Shown here: positions 38,411 through 47,744 of the stretch, one piece after another | Position numbering within the stretch: position 1 is the first letter of the stretch | How the letters are laid out: the number at the start of each line of letters is the position of its first letter | Assembly (NCBI GenBank): GCA_030832065.1 | Contig: JAURJV010000017.1 | Coordinates: 1 to 52,002, forward strand | DNA from: Rhodoluna sp. | GTDB taxonomy: Bacteria; Actinomycetota; Actinomycetes; Actinomycetales; Microbacteriaceae | DNA: 52,002 nucleotides | Direction: 5' to 3' | The notes under the pieces: generated by a model | What the model was told of the DNA's origin: nothing | Databases searched by the model: none | What the model saw: only the letters and a program-made list of their open reading frames with translations | Program-made: the position numbers and the translations under genes

Positions 38411-39927
38411 TCGAAACCATGATTGCTAACCTCGTTAGTCACCTGCCGAGCTCCAGCAAGAGCGTACCTATTCATAACCCGAATACCGGCAAACTAATCT
38501 ACGAACTCCCGCAGGCAAGTGCCCAACAGGTTCAGCAAGCAGTGGCAAATGCCCGTTTGGCCCAACCGGCTTGGTCAGCAACATCAGTTGCTGAGCGCTC
38601 GGCCATCATGTTCCGACTACACGATCTGATTCTTGAAGAACAAGACAAGTTGATGGACATTGTCCAGCTAGAAACTGGTAAAGCTAGAGCCCACGCTTTT
38701 GAAGAGGTCGCCGGTGGCACCGGTGCTGCCCGATACTACGCCAAGATTGCTAAGAAAGCTCTTCAGCCTAAGAAGACAATTGCCGGAGTTCCTCTGCTAA
38801 CTAAAACCTGGGTGAATCATGTGCCGGTTGGTGTCGTCGGCATAATTACACCGTGGAATTATCCACTTGCGCTTTGCCTCTTGGATGTAATTCCAGCGCT
38901 CATCGCTGGTAACGCTGTGGTTCAAAAATCGGATAACCAAACTACGCTGACCGCCCTGCTAGCCAGGGAAATGGCAATCAAGGCAGGTCTGAACCCTAAG
39001 CTCTGGACTATCGTCGCTGGTGATGGAGCTGAAGTTGGTAACGCGGTTACCGATTCGGTTGACTACGTTGCATTTACCGGCAGCGCAAACACCGGACGCT
39101 TGGTGGGAGCTAGAGCAGCTGCCAGGCTGATTCCGTTCAGCCTGGAATTGGGCGGCAAGAACCCACTGATTGTTTTGCCTTCGGCTGATCTAAATAAGGC
39201 TGCAGACATTTTGATCGGTGGAGCATTCGGTAGTGCCGGTCAGCTTTGCGTCTCGATTGAACGTGCCTATGTTCCAAATGAATTGAAGCAAAGATTTGAG
39301 ACTATCCTCAAGGCTAAGGTATCCAGCCTAAAACTTGGAACCAGCAGTGATTTCAGCATCGACATTGGTTCACTGACTGGTGCCAACCAGTTGGCAAGAG
39401 TGTCTGGCTTTATCGATGATGCAGTAAGTAACGGAGCCAAGGTCATCACCGGCGGTCACTCGCTACCTGAACTTGGTCCATACTTCTATGCACCGACAAT
39501 CATCACCGAGGTAACCGATGAGATGCGTATGCAAAAGAATGAGGTCTTTGGTCCTGTTGTGGCCATCTATGGTTACGACAGCGTTGATGAGGCGGTTGAG
39601 CTAGCTAACGCAACTACCGAGGGCCTAAATGCCTCAGTTGTTGGTGACGTGAACCAAGCAACCCAGGTAGCTAAGAAAATTATGGCTGGTACCGTGAACA
39701 TCAATGAAGGATTCAGGGCCACCTTTGCATCTTTGGATACCCCGATGGGTGGCATGAAGAACTCAGGTCACGGTAGAAGAAACGGTGTTGATGGTTTGCT
39801 CAAATATACTGAGGCTCAAGCAATCGGCATTCACCGTGGATTACTAGAATTCCCGTCAAGGGGATCGCAATACAACAGAATGGCCCCGCTGTTGAACCTG
39901 CTGGCCAAAATTATGAAGAAGTTCTAG
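38407..39927 (+). CDS. Succinate-semialdehyde dehydrogenase family aldehyde dehydrogenase
   Basis: GIITPWNYPLAL, FTGSANTGRLV, LELGGKNPLIVL, GSAGQLCVSIERAYV. Confidence 0.9.
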   Translation: MIETMIANLVSHLPSSSKSVPIHNPNTGKLIYELPQASAQQVQQAVANARLAQPAWSATSVAERSAIMFRLHDLILEEQDKLMDIVQLETGKARAHAFEEVAGGTGAARYYAKIAKKALQPKKTIAGVPLLTKTWVNHVPVGVVGIITPWNYPLALCLLDVIPALIAGNAVVQKSDNQTTLTALLAREMAIKAGLNPKLWTIVAGDGAEVGNAVTDSVDYVAFTGSANTGRLVGARAAARLIPFSLELGGKNPLIVLPSADLNKAADILIGGAFGSAGQLCVSIERAYVPNELKQRFETILKAKVSSLKLGTSSDFSIDIGSLTGANQLARVSGFIDDAVSNGAKVITGGHSLPELGPYFYAPTIITEVTDEMRMQKNEVFGPVVAIYGYDSVDEAVELANATTEGLNASVVGDVNQATQVAKKIMAGTVNINEGFRATFASLDTPMGGMKNSGHGRRNGVDGLLKYTEAQAIGIHRGLLEFPSRGSQYNRMAPLLNLLAKIMKKF

Positions 39928-40277
39928 GTTGATTCGATATCGTACGGTGGGATTTCACCGGCACCTAGCTTTGGCTGTTTCTTAGCTTTCACTTGATTTA
40001 AATCAGAATGCTTTACAGCAACTTCATCCTCAAGCAGAGCCTCACGAATGATCCTTCTGGGGTCATACTGTCTCGGATCTAGTTTCTTCCAGTCCAAGTC
40101 TTCGAAACCCTCTCCCAGTTCATTCTTCATTTGCTCTTGAGCACTGTTTGCCATTTTTCTAAGTTTCTTTATGAACTGGGCAAAGCTTCTGGCGTACTGG
40201 GGTAGGCGTTCGGGACCTAGGATGAATACCGCTAGGACCAGCAGAATGAGAATCTTCTCGCTAGATAAACCAAACAC
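39924..40277 (-). CDS. tatB: Sec-independent translocase TatB (GTG start)
   Basis: MFGLSSEKILILLVLAVFILGPERLPQYARSFAQFIKKLRKMA. Confidence 0.9.
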   Translation of the reverse strand: MFGLSSEKILILLVLAVFILGPERLPQYARSFAQFIKKLRKMANSAQEQMKNELGEGFEDLDWKKLDPRQYDPRRIIREALLEDEVAVKHSDLNQVKAKKQPKLGAGEIPPYDIEST

Positions 40278-40343
40278 TCTCTAAGGTTACCGTCATAGCC
40301 TCCCAGCCCTAAACCCTTAGCCCAGATATGCTCTATATCAGTC

Positions 40344-40976
40344 ATGGTAGATAAAATCTCAAGCTGGAAATTCGTTGAATACTTCGCCGACGAGCCTGAA
40401 GTAATTAGCCGTGCTCGGGGCAGAGCCGAAGAACTCGGCATTGAATCGATAACCCCTTCGGTTGGTCAACACCTTGCCCTTCTGGTTAGCGCTACTGGGG
40501 CAAAAGCCGCAGTTGAGGTTGGCACCGGTGCCGGAGTTTCAGGGCTGTGGATTCTTTCTGGTAATGAGCAGGTGGTTCTGGCCAGCATCGAGATCGAGTC
40601 CGAGTATCAGAACCAAGCAAAACTTGCATTCAACCAGGCGAACATTCCAGCTAGCAGGCTGAGACTTATCAACGGTCGCTCCGTTGAGGTTCTAGCAAAC
40701 CTCGCCGAAAATGCTTACGACCTGGTCTTACTTGATGCCGACCGAGAGACTCTAGCCGAGCAGCTAACCCTTAGCACACGACTGATCCGCCCAGGTGGCG
40801 TAATTGTTGTTACCCACGCACTGTGGCGTGACCGGGTTCCAGATACAAACATGTTGGATGAAAATACTGAGACCTACCGAGAAGTCTTAGGGCTAACTCG
40901 AGGGCTAGATGATTACATCACCACGCTCTCCCCAATCGGTGATGGGTTACTACTAATTTCCAAAAGATCCAGTTAA
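40344..40976 (+). CDS. O-methyltransferase family 3
   Basis: AAVEVGTGAGVSGLWIL, YDLVLLDADRETL. Confidence 0.88.
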   Translation: MVDKISSWKFVEYFADEPEVISRARGRAEELGIESITPSVGQHLALLVSATGAKAAVEVGTGAGVSGLWILSGNEQVVLASIEIESEYQNQAKLAFNQANIPASRLRLINGRSVEVLANLAENAYDLVLLDADRETLAEQLTLSTRLIRPGGVIVVTHALWRDRVPDTNMLDENTETYREVLGLTRGLDDYITTLSPIGDGLLLISKRSS

Positions 40977-41005
40977 AGCAAAAACCACCTGAAACTCAGG
41001 TGGTT
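40975..41005 (-). terminator. Rho-independent terminator of the DUF3117 gene
   Basis: Minus strand AACCACCTGA-gtt-TCAGGTGGTT followed by TTTGCTTT. Confidence 0.85.
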
Positions 41006-41017
41006 GATACTAGGTCT

Positions 41018-41191
41018 TTAGCGTTTCTTGATTCCGGCAAGAACTTTCTTGAGGGCTTCAACCTCATCGTCGTTTACCGAAATAACTAGGCGGCCTCCGC
41101 CTTCCAGTGGGATACGAAGGACAATCAGACCGCGAGCTTCGCGCTCGGCTTCCATAGGTCCGTCACCGGTACGTGGCTTCATAGCTGCCAT
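41018..41191 (-). CDS. DUF3117 family protein, 57 aa (absent from the supplied ORF track)
   Basis: MAAMKPRTGDGPMEAEREARGLIVLRIPLEGGGRLVVSVNDDEVEALKKVLAGIKKR*; SD AAGGAG; own terminator. Confidence 0.93.
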   Translation of the reverse strand: MAAMKPRTGDGPMEAEREARGLIVLRIPLEGGGRLVISVNDDEVEALKKVLAGIKKR

Positions 41192-41277
41192 TGAAACTCC
41201 TTGATGCTAGGCATTGAACTTCTATTAAACCACGCCGAGGGCACCGATTTGGGCCTATGCGGGAAACTCGTGGATTT

Positions 41278-42351
41278 CTAAGCCAGCCATCCGCGTAATG
41301 CGCGCTCACAGGCGTATATTTGCTCGACTTCGACTGCCTCGTCATCGGCGTGAGCCTTATTGGGGTCGCCTGGTCCAAAGTTCACAGCAGGGATGCCTAA
41401 AGCGGAGAACCTGGCCACATCGGTCCAGCCATACTTGGGAGCCGGGGTTGTCCCAGTAACCGCAACGAATGCTTCGGCTTCAGGAAGATCAAGACCGGGT
41501 CTCGCCCCATCAGCGAAGTCAGTCACCACCAAATCAAAGCCAGCAAAGAGCTCCCTGAGGTGTGCTTCGGCATCCTTAGAGCTCTTTGACGGAGCAAAGC
41601 GGTAGTTGATAGTCAAAACTGCAGAATCTGGAATAACGTTGGCAGCTATACCTGAGCTCATCAGCACGGCATTCAAACTTTCCCGATAAACCAAACCATC
41701 CACCGATATTTCTGCAGGAGTGTAATTGGCGAGCATGCGCAGTGGTTCGGCGGCTTTATGCAGAGCGTTCTCACCCATCCACGGTCTGGCCGAGTGCGCC
41801 TTGACACCGCTGAATCTAATCTCAGCCCGAAGAGTGCCATTACAGCCACCTTCTACCCTGGCACTGCTCGGTTCACACAAAACCGCAAAACTACCCGCCA
41901 AGAGTTCCGGTCTGGTTCTGGCTATTCTGCCCAAACCGTTAAGCTCCGAGTCAACCTCTTCGTGATCGTAGAAAACCCAGGTGATATCGACATTTGGTTC
42001 CGAAAGTTCTGCAGCAAGTTTCAACTGAACCGCAACCCCAGCTTTCATATCAACGGTTCCGCGACCCCAGAGCATCTTCTTGCCATCAACTTCAACGAAC
42101 TTGGTCGGCAGGTTATCGGCAACCGGAACCGTGTCGATGTGTCCGGCAATTACTACCCGCTTGGCTCTGCCAAGATTAGTCCTCGCGACTATCGCATCCT
42201 GCAGTCTGATTACCTCTAGGTGAGCAAATGGTTTCAGAGCTGCCTCAATAGCGTCGGCAAGTTCAGCTTCATGGCTAGAAACCGAGAAAATGTCACAGAT
42301 GTCTTTGGTGATTTCCACCACATCTTTTTTAATGTCTAGAATCGTTGGCAC
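41278..42351 (-). CDS. dapE: Succinyl-diaminopimelate desuccinylase (GTG start)
   Basis: VVIAGHIDTVPVADNLP, LWGRGTVDMKAGVAV, M20 pattern; divergent from dapD. Confidence 0.93.
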   Translation of the reverse strand: MPTILDIKKDVVEITKDICDIFSVSSHEAELADAIEAALKPFAHLEVIRLQDAIVARTNLGRAKRVVIAGHIDTVPVADNLPTKFVEVDGKKMLWGRGTVDMKAGVAVQLKLAAELSEPNVDITWVFYDHEEVDSELNGLGRIARTRPELLAGSFAVLCEPSSARVEGGCNGTLRAEIRFSGVKAHSARPWMGENALHKAAEPLRMLANYTPAEISVDGLVYRESLNAVLMSSGIAANVIPDSAVLTINYRFAPSKSSKDAEAHLRELFAGFDLVVTDFADGARPGLDLPEAEAFVAVTGTTPAPKYGWTDVARFSALGIPAVNFGPGDPNKAHADDEAVEVEQIYACERALRGWLA

Positions 42352-42380
42352 TATACGAGCCTACTTGTAACCTTGAAGAG

Positions 42381-43334
42381 ATGAATACTTCAACTCAGAG
42401 CAAAGCCTATGGAATTGGCCTAGCCTCCATTAGCACCGATGGAACCATACTTGATACCTGGTACCCCCAACCTGAACTTGGAACAGCTCCAATCGGTGAT
42501 GCCCTGCATCTGCTGGCAGCGGAGTATCAAACTCTAATTGGTCATGACCCAAGAAGAAACGTCGAAGTAAAAGTAGTTAAGACAGAGATCAACCTAAGTG
42601 AACCGGTTTCATCAACTCCAGATGCCTACCTTCGACTTCACCTACTCTCCCACCTATTGGTTAAACCAAACGCCTTGAACTTAGAGAACCTGATGGCCCA
42701 CCTTCCGATTGTCGCCTTCAGCTCAATCGGAGCTATCTCGGTTACCGACTACGAGGTCTTGCTTCCTTCGCTTCGCCAATCAGGAATCACAGTTCACTCA
42801 GTAGACAAATTCCCAAGACTTACTGACTACGTGGTTCCTAAAGGTGTTCGAATAGCTGACGCTAACCGCGTAAGACTAGGTGCTCACCTGTCTCCAGGAA
42901 CCACAATCATGCACGAAGGCTTTGTGAACTTCAATGCTGGCACCCTAGGTATTGCAATGGTTGAAGGTCGTATCACCCAGGGAGTCATAGTCGGCAACGG
43001 ATCAGACATCGGTGGAGGTGCCTCAATCATGGGAACTCTCTCCGGTGGCGGTAGGGAACGAGTGATCATCGGTGAACGAGCCCTGCTTGGAGCTAACTCC
43101 GGTATTGGAATTTCAATTGGTGATGACTCGGTAGTTGAAGCTGGTTTGTATGTGACAGCAGGAACTAAGGTCACTATTGTCGATGGATCTAATGAAAGAA
43201 CAGTGAAAGCGGTTGAACTAAGCGGTCAACCGAACTTGTTGTTTAGAAGAAATTCACTGACCGGTCGAGTTGAAGTCCTGCACCGAAGCGGTGCCGGCAT
43301 AACGCTAAACCCAGCTCTTCATACCGGTGTCTAA
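42381..43334 (+). CDS. dapD: 2,3,4,5-tetrahydropyridine-2,6-dicarboxylate N-succinyltransferase
   Basis: VRLGAHLSPGTTIMHEGFVNFNAGTLG...GGGASIMGTLSGGG; left-handed beta-helix hexapeptides; ATG 42381. Confidence 0.93.
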   Translation: MNTSTQSKAYGIGLASISTDGTILDTWYPQPELGTAPIGDALHLLAAEYQTLIGHDPRRNVEVKVVKTEINLSEPVSSTPDAYLRLHLLSHLLVKPNALNLENLMAHLPIVAFSSIGAISVTDYEVLLPSLRQSGITVHSVDKFPRLTDYVVPKGVRIADANRVRLGAHLSPGTTIMHEGFVNFNAGTLGIAMVEGRITQGVIVGNGSDIGGGASIMGTLSGGGRERVIIGERALLGANSGIGISIGDDSVVEAGLYVTAGTKVTIVDGSNERTVKAVELSGQPNLLFRRNSLTGRVEVLHRSGAGITLNPALHTGV

Positions 43335-44302
43335 CCAGTCACCGAATCCCAGCCTCTGCCTAGAATCGCTTTTTCATCGAGATAAACCTCAGAATCGGCT
43401 TTATCAATTACTTTGCCAATAGCTTTGAAGCCTTTAGGTAGTTGAACATTGCTTGGGAAAGTAGCCAGTAACGAATGATCTTCACCGCCGTATAAAACCC
43501 ATTCCAAAGGTTCAACACCCAAACGCATAGCGGCTTGATCAAGAACTGCTTCAAATCCTGAAAGAACAGAACGATCAATAACTAGAGAAACTCCTGATGC
43601 TCTAGCCATCCGAGCTGCATCTTGAGCAAGTGAGTCCGAGATATCGAGCATGGCTGTCGCTCCAACCTTGTTGGCAATTGCACCCAGAGCAATAGGAGGT
43701 TGCGGTCTAAGTTGAATTGAAACAAGCTCGTCAAAAGCACTCTTGGCTGAGTCATCTCTTTCTAGAAGTGCTAGCCCAGTGGCAGCTTTACCCAGCGTGC
43801 CGGCTACTGCCAAAACATCGCCAGGCTTAGCACCACTTCTAAGCACAGGTTCCAGTCCTTGCAGGTCACCGTGAGCGGTCACCGATATAAACACTTTGTC
43901 TGATCGAGCAAGATCTCCGCCAACTACTGCAGCGCCAGGTGCTAACTCGCTAAGTCCAGCATTGAGGCCATCGGCGAAGTCCTGCAGCCAGGAAACTTTG
44001 GTGCCGCTGGGCAGGGCAATCGAAACAACTAGAGCTGTTGGTTTGGCCCCCATTGCCGCCACGTCAGCAACATTGCTGGCTACTGCCTTGAAACCTAGGT
44101 CAAAACCAGTTGACCAATCCAACCTGAAATCGTGGTCCTCAATCATGGTGTCGGTTGTAACGACAAATCTAGAGTCAACCGCCTTGACCACTGCAGCATC
44201 ATCACCAGGTCCAACCAAGGTGTATTCACCCTGAATCAGTCTGCCGATGGTTAGCCTGAGCGACTCGCTCTCGCCAAGCTCAGCCAAAGTTTTATCCAAC
44301 AC
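43331..44302 (-). CDS. thiL: Thiamine-monophosphate kinase (GTG start)
   Basis: GPGDDAAVVKAVDSRFVVTTDTMIEDHDF, VGGDLARSD, ALLGAIAN-type pattern. Confidence 0.93.
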   Translation of the reverse strand: MLDKTLAELGESESLRLTIGRLIQGEYTLVGPGDDAAVVKAVDSRFVVTTDTMIEDHDFRLDWSTGFDLGFKAVASNVADVAAMGAKPTALVVSIALPSGTKVSWLQDFADGLNAGLSELAPGAAVVGGDLARSDKVFISVTAHGDLQGLEPVLRSGAKPGDVLAVAGTLGKAATGLALLERDDSAKSAFDELVSIQLRPQPPIALGAIANKVGATAMLDISDSLAQDAARMARASGVSLVIDRSVLSGFEAVLDQAAMRLGVEPLEWVLYGGEDHSLLATFPSNVQLPKGFKAIGKVIDKADSEVYLDEKAILGRGWDSVTG

Positions 44303-44309
44303 GTAATCA

Positions 44310-44319
44310 AAGGTAGCCT
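44310..44319. promoter_or_regulatory. Overlapping back-to-back -10 boxes of thiL and the DUF3515 gene
   Basis: Plus TAGCCT 44314-44319; minus TACCTT 44310-44315 (plus AAGGTA); each at -13..-8 of its start codon. Confidence 0.55.
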
Positions 44320-44326
44320 GTTTGAG

Positions 44327-44767
44327 ATGAAGTTATTGAAAGTTTTACCCCTTTTGTTGGCGCTGACGCTGACTGGATGTTCGGCTACGGTCATAATCGA
44401 TCCAGCTGCCAACGCTAACGACCCTGGCTGTGCTGAGGTGATTGTCCGCCTCCCGCAGCAAACTGCCGAGCAGCCTCGAAGAACTACAAGTTCACAGGGA
44501 ACGGGGGCTTGGGGTAATCCAACGAGTATTACTCTGACCTGTGGGCTTGAACCAATTATGGTAAGTGACCTTACCTGTATCACCGCTGGTGGGGTTGATT
44601 GGGTTGTTGATGAATCCCAGAAACCCACATACAAGTTCATAAGCTTCGGAAGAACACCAGCAACCCTGGTAACCATCGACTCAACAAAGGTTTCTGGAGC
44701 AACAGTTTTAGAGGATTTAGGTCAGGCTGTTCAATTTAGTAAACAAACCAAGAAGTGCTTAGGTTAG
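44327..44767 (+). CDS. DUF3515 family lipoprotein
   Basis: Lipobox LTLTGC; DPGCAEVIVRLPQ pattern. Confidence 0.85.
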   Translation: MKLLKVLPLLLALTLTGCSATVIIDPAANANDPGCAEVIVRLPQQTAEQPRRTTSSQGTGAWGNPTSITLTCGLEPIMVSDLTCITAGGVDWVVDESQKPTYKFISFGRTPATLVTIDSTKVSGATVLEDLGQAVQFSKQTKKCLG

Positions 44768-45849
44768 TTTCTCTCGAAAGCCAACTGAATCAACTGATCA
44801 ATTAGATCAGGGTAGCTCAAACCAGATGCCTGCCAACATTTTGGATACATCGAAATTGGTGTGAAGCCTGGCATCAGGTTAAGTTCGTTGACGAAGAACC
44901 CATCTTTGGTAAGGAAGAAGTCTGCTCTGGCTAAACCAAAACAACCTAGCGCCTGGAAAGCTTTAGCCGCAAGCTTTTGCATTTCAACCAATAGTTCAGA
45001 AGATAGGTCAGCTGGGCAGATAAGTTCGGCAGCATCCGCATCACGATACTTCGCATCAAAGTCATAGAACTCGCCAGAACGAATAACAATTTCACCAGCC
45101 ACAGAAACCTGTGGTTTAGTGCTTCCCTTTACCGATAAAACAGCACACTCCAGTTCCCTACCGACTAAACCTTTTTCAACGGTAACTTTGCTGTCCTCGT
45201 TGAAGGCAACCTCAAGGGCCTTGGCAAAGTCAGCCATGTCTTTAACCTTTGAAACACCGACCGATGAACCTGCTCTAGCTGGTTTCACAAACAATGGCAA
45301 AGAGCCCAGTTTCTTAACATTTTCTAGTGCAGTCTCAGGATCATCCAACCAGTCGGACTTATGAATTACGACATGTGGGGTTACTGGCAAACCAGCAGCG
45401 ATAAACAAAGCCTTAGAAAACTCTTTATCCATACCTGCAGCTGATGCAAAGACTCCGTTACCAACATAAGGAAGACCAATAAGCTCCAAGAATCCCTGAA
45501 TGGTTCCGTCTTCACCATTAGGTCCATGCAGGACCGGGAAGACAACATCCACATCGCCCAAAGAGTCTTTTGAACCATTTGCTTCAACAAAAAGTTCAAT
45601 AGAACCAGCCTTAGGCCAAATAACTGTTTTACCTTCAAAGACGACCTGAGGTAGTTCACCTTCGGTCAAAGCCCATTTCGCAACTGAGTCTTCTGCTGGA
45701 ACATAAATACCATCGCGAGTAATTCCAACTGGAATAACTTCATATTTATCGCGATCAATAGCTGAGAGAACACCGCTAGCCGTTGCGCATGAAATCGAGT
45801 GTTCACTGGAAACACCGCCGAAGAGAATTACAACTCTGGTCTTAGCCAT
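44764..45849 (-). CDS. ddl: D-alanine--D-alanine ligase
   Basis: ILFGGVSSEHSISCATA, HGPNGEDGTIQG, ARADFFLTKDGFFVNELNLMPGFTPISMYP. Confidence 0.96.
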   Translation of the reverse strand: MAKTRVVILFGGVSSEHSISCATASGVLSAIDRDKYEVIPVGITRDGIYVPAEDSVAKWALTEGELPQVVFEGKTVIWPKAGSIELFVEANGSKDSLGDVDVVFPVLHGPNGEDGTIQGFLELIGLPYVGNGVFASAAGMDKEFSKALFIAAGLPVTPHVVIHKSDWLDDPETALENVKKLGSLPLFVKPARAGSSVGVSKVKDMADFAKALEVAFNEDSKVTVEKGLVGRELECAVLSVKGSTKPQVSVAGEIVIRSGEFYDFDAKYRDADAAELICPADLSSELLVEMQKLAAKAFQALGCFGLARADFFLTKDGFFVNELNLMPGFTPISMYPKCWQASGLSYPDLIDQLIQLAFERN

Positions 45850-46850
45850 TACTCGGCCTCAGGCTTGTCACTGCCACGGGTAAGTGAAGGCCCAATATCT
45901 TTAGGGCTCATCTTGCCTTCAATTACCAAGTAAACCTGTTCGACGATGGGCATGGAGACGCCTTTAGCCGCAGCAAGCTTTAGAACCGGTGCTACAGACG
46001 TCAAACCTTCAGCGGTTTGAGATAGTCGCTTGAGTACCTCACGCTTGGAATAACCCTTACCTAGCATTTCACCAGCCTTGTGGTTTCTAGAAAGCGGTGA
46101 TTCAGATGTTGCAATCAAGTCACCAAGACCGGCAAGACCGACCATAGTTTTCTTCTTCGCCCCGTACTCAACTGCGAATCTAGAAATTTCAGCTAGACCT
46201 CTAGTCATAATTGAAGCTTTGGTGTTTTGGCCATAGCCAACGCCATTGACGATTCCGATGGCTACTGCGATCAGATTCTTCAAAATTCCACCAAACTCAG
46301 TTCCGATTACGTCCTTATTGGTAAATGTAGTGAAGTAGGAGTTGGTCGACGCTGCAGCAACAAGTCTGGCATTGTCCTTAGATGTGCAGGCGGCAACGCA
46401 AGCAGCAGGCTGTTCTGAGGCGATCTCTAACGAAAGGTTTGGACCGGAAACAACACAAATCTGATCCTGATGGACTTTGAGAACATCGGCAATAACTTCA
46501 CTCATGCGAAGCCCCGAGCCCTGCTCAACACCTTTCATCAGCGAAACCAAAATGGCCCCAGGTTCAATAAACTTTCCCCACTCTTCCAGGTTGGTTCGCA
46601 AAGTTTGCGAAGGAACAGCGATGTAAACCTGCTCTGCTCCGGCTAAAACTTCTGCAATGTCGCTGGAAGCAACTAAGCCAATTGGCAAGTTGATGCCAGG
46701 CATGTAGTCACCGTTGCGGTGAGTAAGGTTGATTTCTTCGGTAAGTTCTGGCCTTCTTGACCACAGCAAAACTTCGTTTCCGGCGTCAACTAGAACCTTG
46801 GCGAAAGTTGTTCCCCAGGAACCAGCTCCGATAACAGCGACTTTAGCCAT
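45849..46850 (-). CDS. gpsA: NAD(P)-dependent glycerol-3-phosphate dehydrogenase
   Basis: VIGAGSWGTTFAKVL, VVSGPNLSLEIA, GLAGLGDLIATSESPLSRNH. Confidence 0.96.
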   Translation of the reverse strand: MAKVAVIGAGSWGTTFAKVLVDAGNEVLLWSRRPELTEEINLTHRNGDYMPGINLPIGLVASSDIAEVLAGAEQVYIAVPSQTLRTNLEEWGKFIEPGAILVSLMKGVEQGSGLRMSEVIADVLKVHQDQICVVSGPNLSLEIASEQPAACVAACTSKDNARLVAAASTNSYFTTFTNKDVIGTEFGGILKNLIAVAIGIVNGVGYGQNTKASIMTRGLAEISRFAVEYGAKKKTMVGLAGLGDLIATSESPLSRNHKAGEMLGKGYSKREVLKRLSQTAEGLTSVAPVLKLAAAKGVSMPIVEQVYLVIEGKMSPKDIGPSLTRGSDKPEAE

Positions 46851-46853
46851 GCG

Positions 46854-47741
46854 CTAGCCCCTTCGCTTATAAACAATCCGGCCAAACTTAACTTTGGCAT
46901 CTGCAGGTAGCGGAGGTAGACCTGCTTTTTCTCTGCGGTCATTCTCCGCTTTGATAATTAAGAACTTTTTGAAGTTACCGTGATCAGGTAAACCGTGATC
47001 ACTTGGGTAATAGCGCTTAGCCGGAGCTTTCTTGCCACGGATGCCTTCAACCAAGGTAGTTATTTCGGTCATCAAGTTTTCAGTCATCACGGTCATTTCT
47101 TCCGTAGAAACCTTTTTACCCATGTACTGATCGAATTCAATTGGTTTTCCGATAACCATTTTTACGGTGTGCCAAGGCTTCGGCTTAATCTTTGAAGAGT
47201 AAGTGTCAACGATAGCTTCGGTCCCCCACTGCCCCAATGGAATAATTGGGACACCGGTCTCTAAAGCCAATCGGACTGTTCCGGTTCTGCCGCGCATCGG
47301 CCACTGATCAGGTTCACGGGTAAGAGTTCCTTCAGGGAAAATACCGATGCAGTGACCAGCACGAAGTACTTTGTAGGCAGCTTCCATCGGGTCCTGATTG
47401 TTTCGTCCACCTCGGAAAACTGGTATCTGGCCGCAGGAAAGTAGGACTGGGCCGACGATTGGAGTCCTAAACAACCCTTCTTTAGCAAGGAAGTGGGGTG
47501 CCCTGCGAAGTTTATAGAACATCATGTAGGCAACTGCCAGAGCATCAAGAGTTGTTACGTGGTTGGCAGCCAACACGTATCCACCGGTCTTCGGCAGATT
47601 CTCGACACCGGTAACTTCAATTCGATACATCAAGCGAACAAGTGGTCTAAGAATGCCGCCAACTACGCGCATCTGCCAGGTGATTTCTTTATCCGGCCTA
47701 AGTTCCGGCATCTTGATGGATTGAACGTTCTTCTTAGCCAT
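46854..47741 (-). CDS. 1-acyl-sn-glycerol-3-phosphate acyltransferase (PlsC family)
   Basis: AANHVTTLDALAVAYM (HX4D), IFPEGTLTREPD. Confidence 0.93.
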   Translation of the reverse strand: MAKKNVQSIKMPELRPDKEITWQMRVVGGILRPLVRLMYRIEVTGVENLPKTGGYVLAANHVTTLDALAVAYMMFYKLRRAPHFLAKEGLFRTPIVGPVLLSCGQIPVFRGGRNNQDPMEAAYKVLRAGHCIGIFPEGTLTREPDQWPMRGRTGTVRLALETGVPIIPLGQWGTEAIVDTYSSKIKPKPWHTVKMVIGKPIEFDQYMGKKVSTEEMTVMTENLMTEITTLVEGIRGKKAPAKRYYPSDHGLPDHGNFKKFLIIKAENDRREKAGLPPLPADAKVKFGRIVYKRRG

Positions 47742-47744
47742 CAG

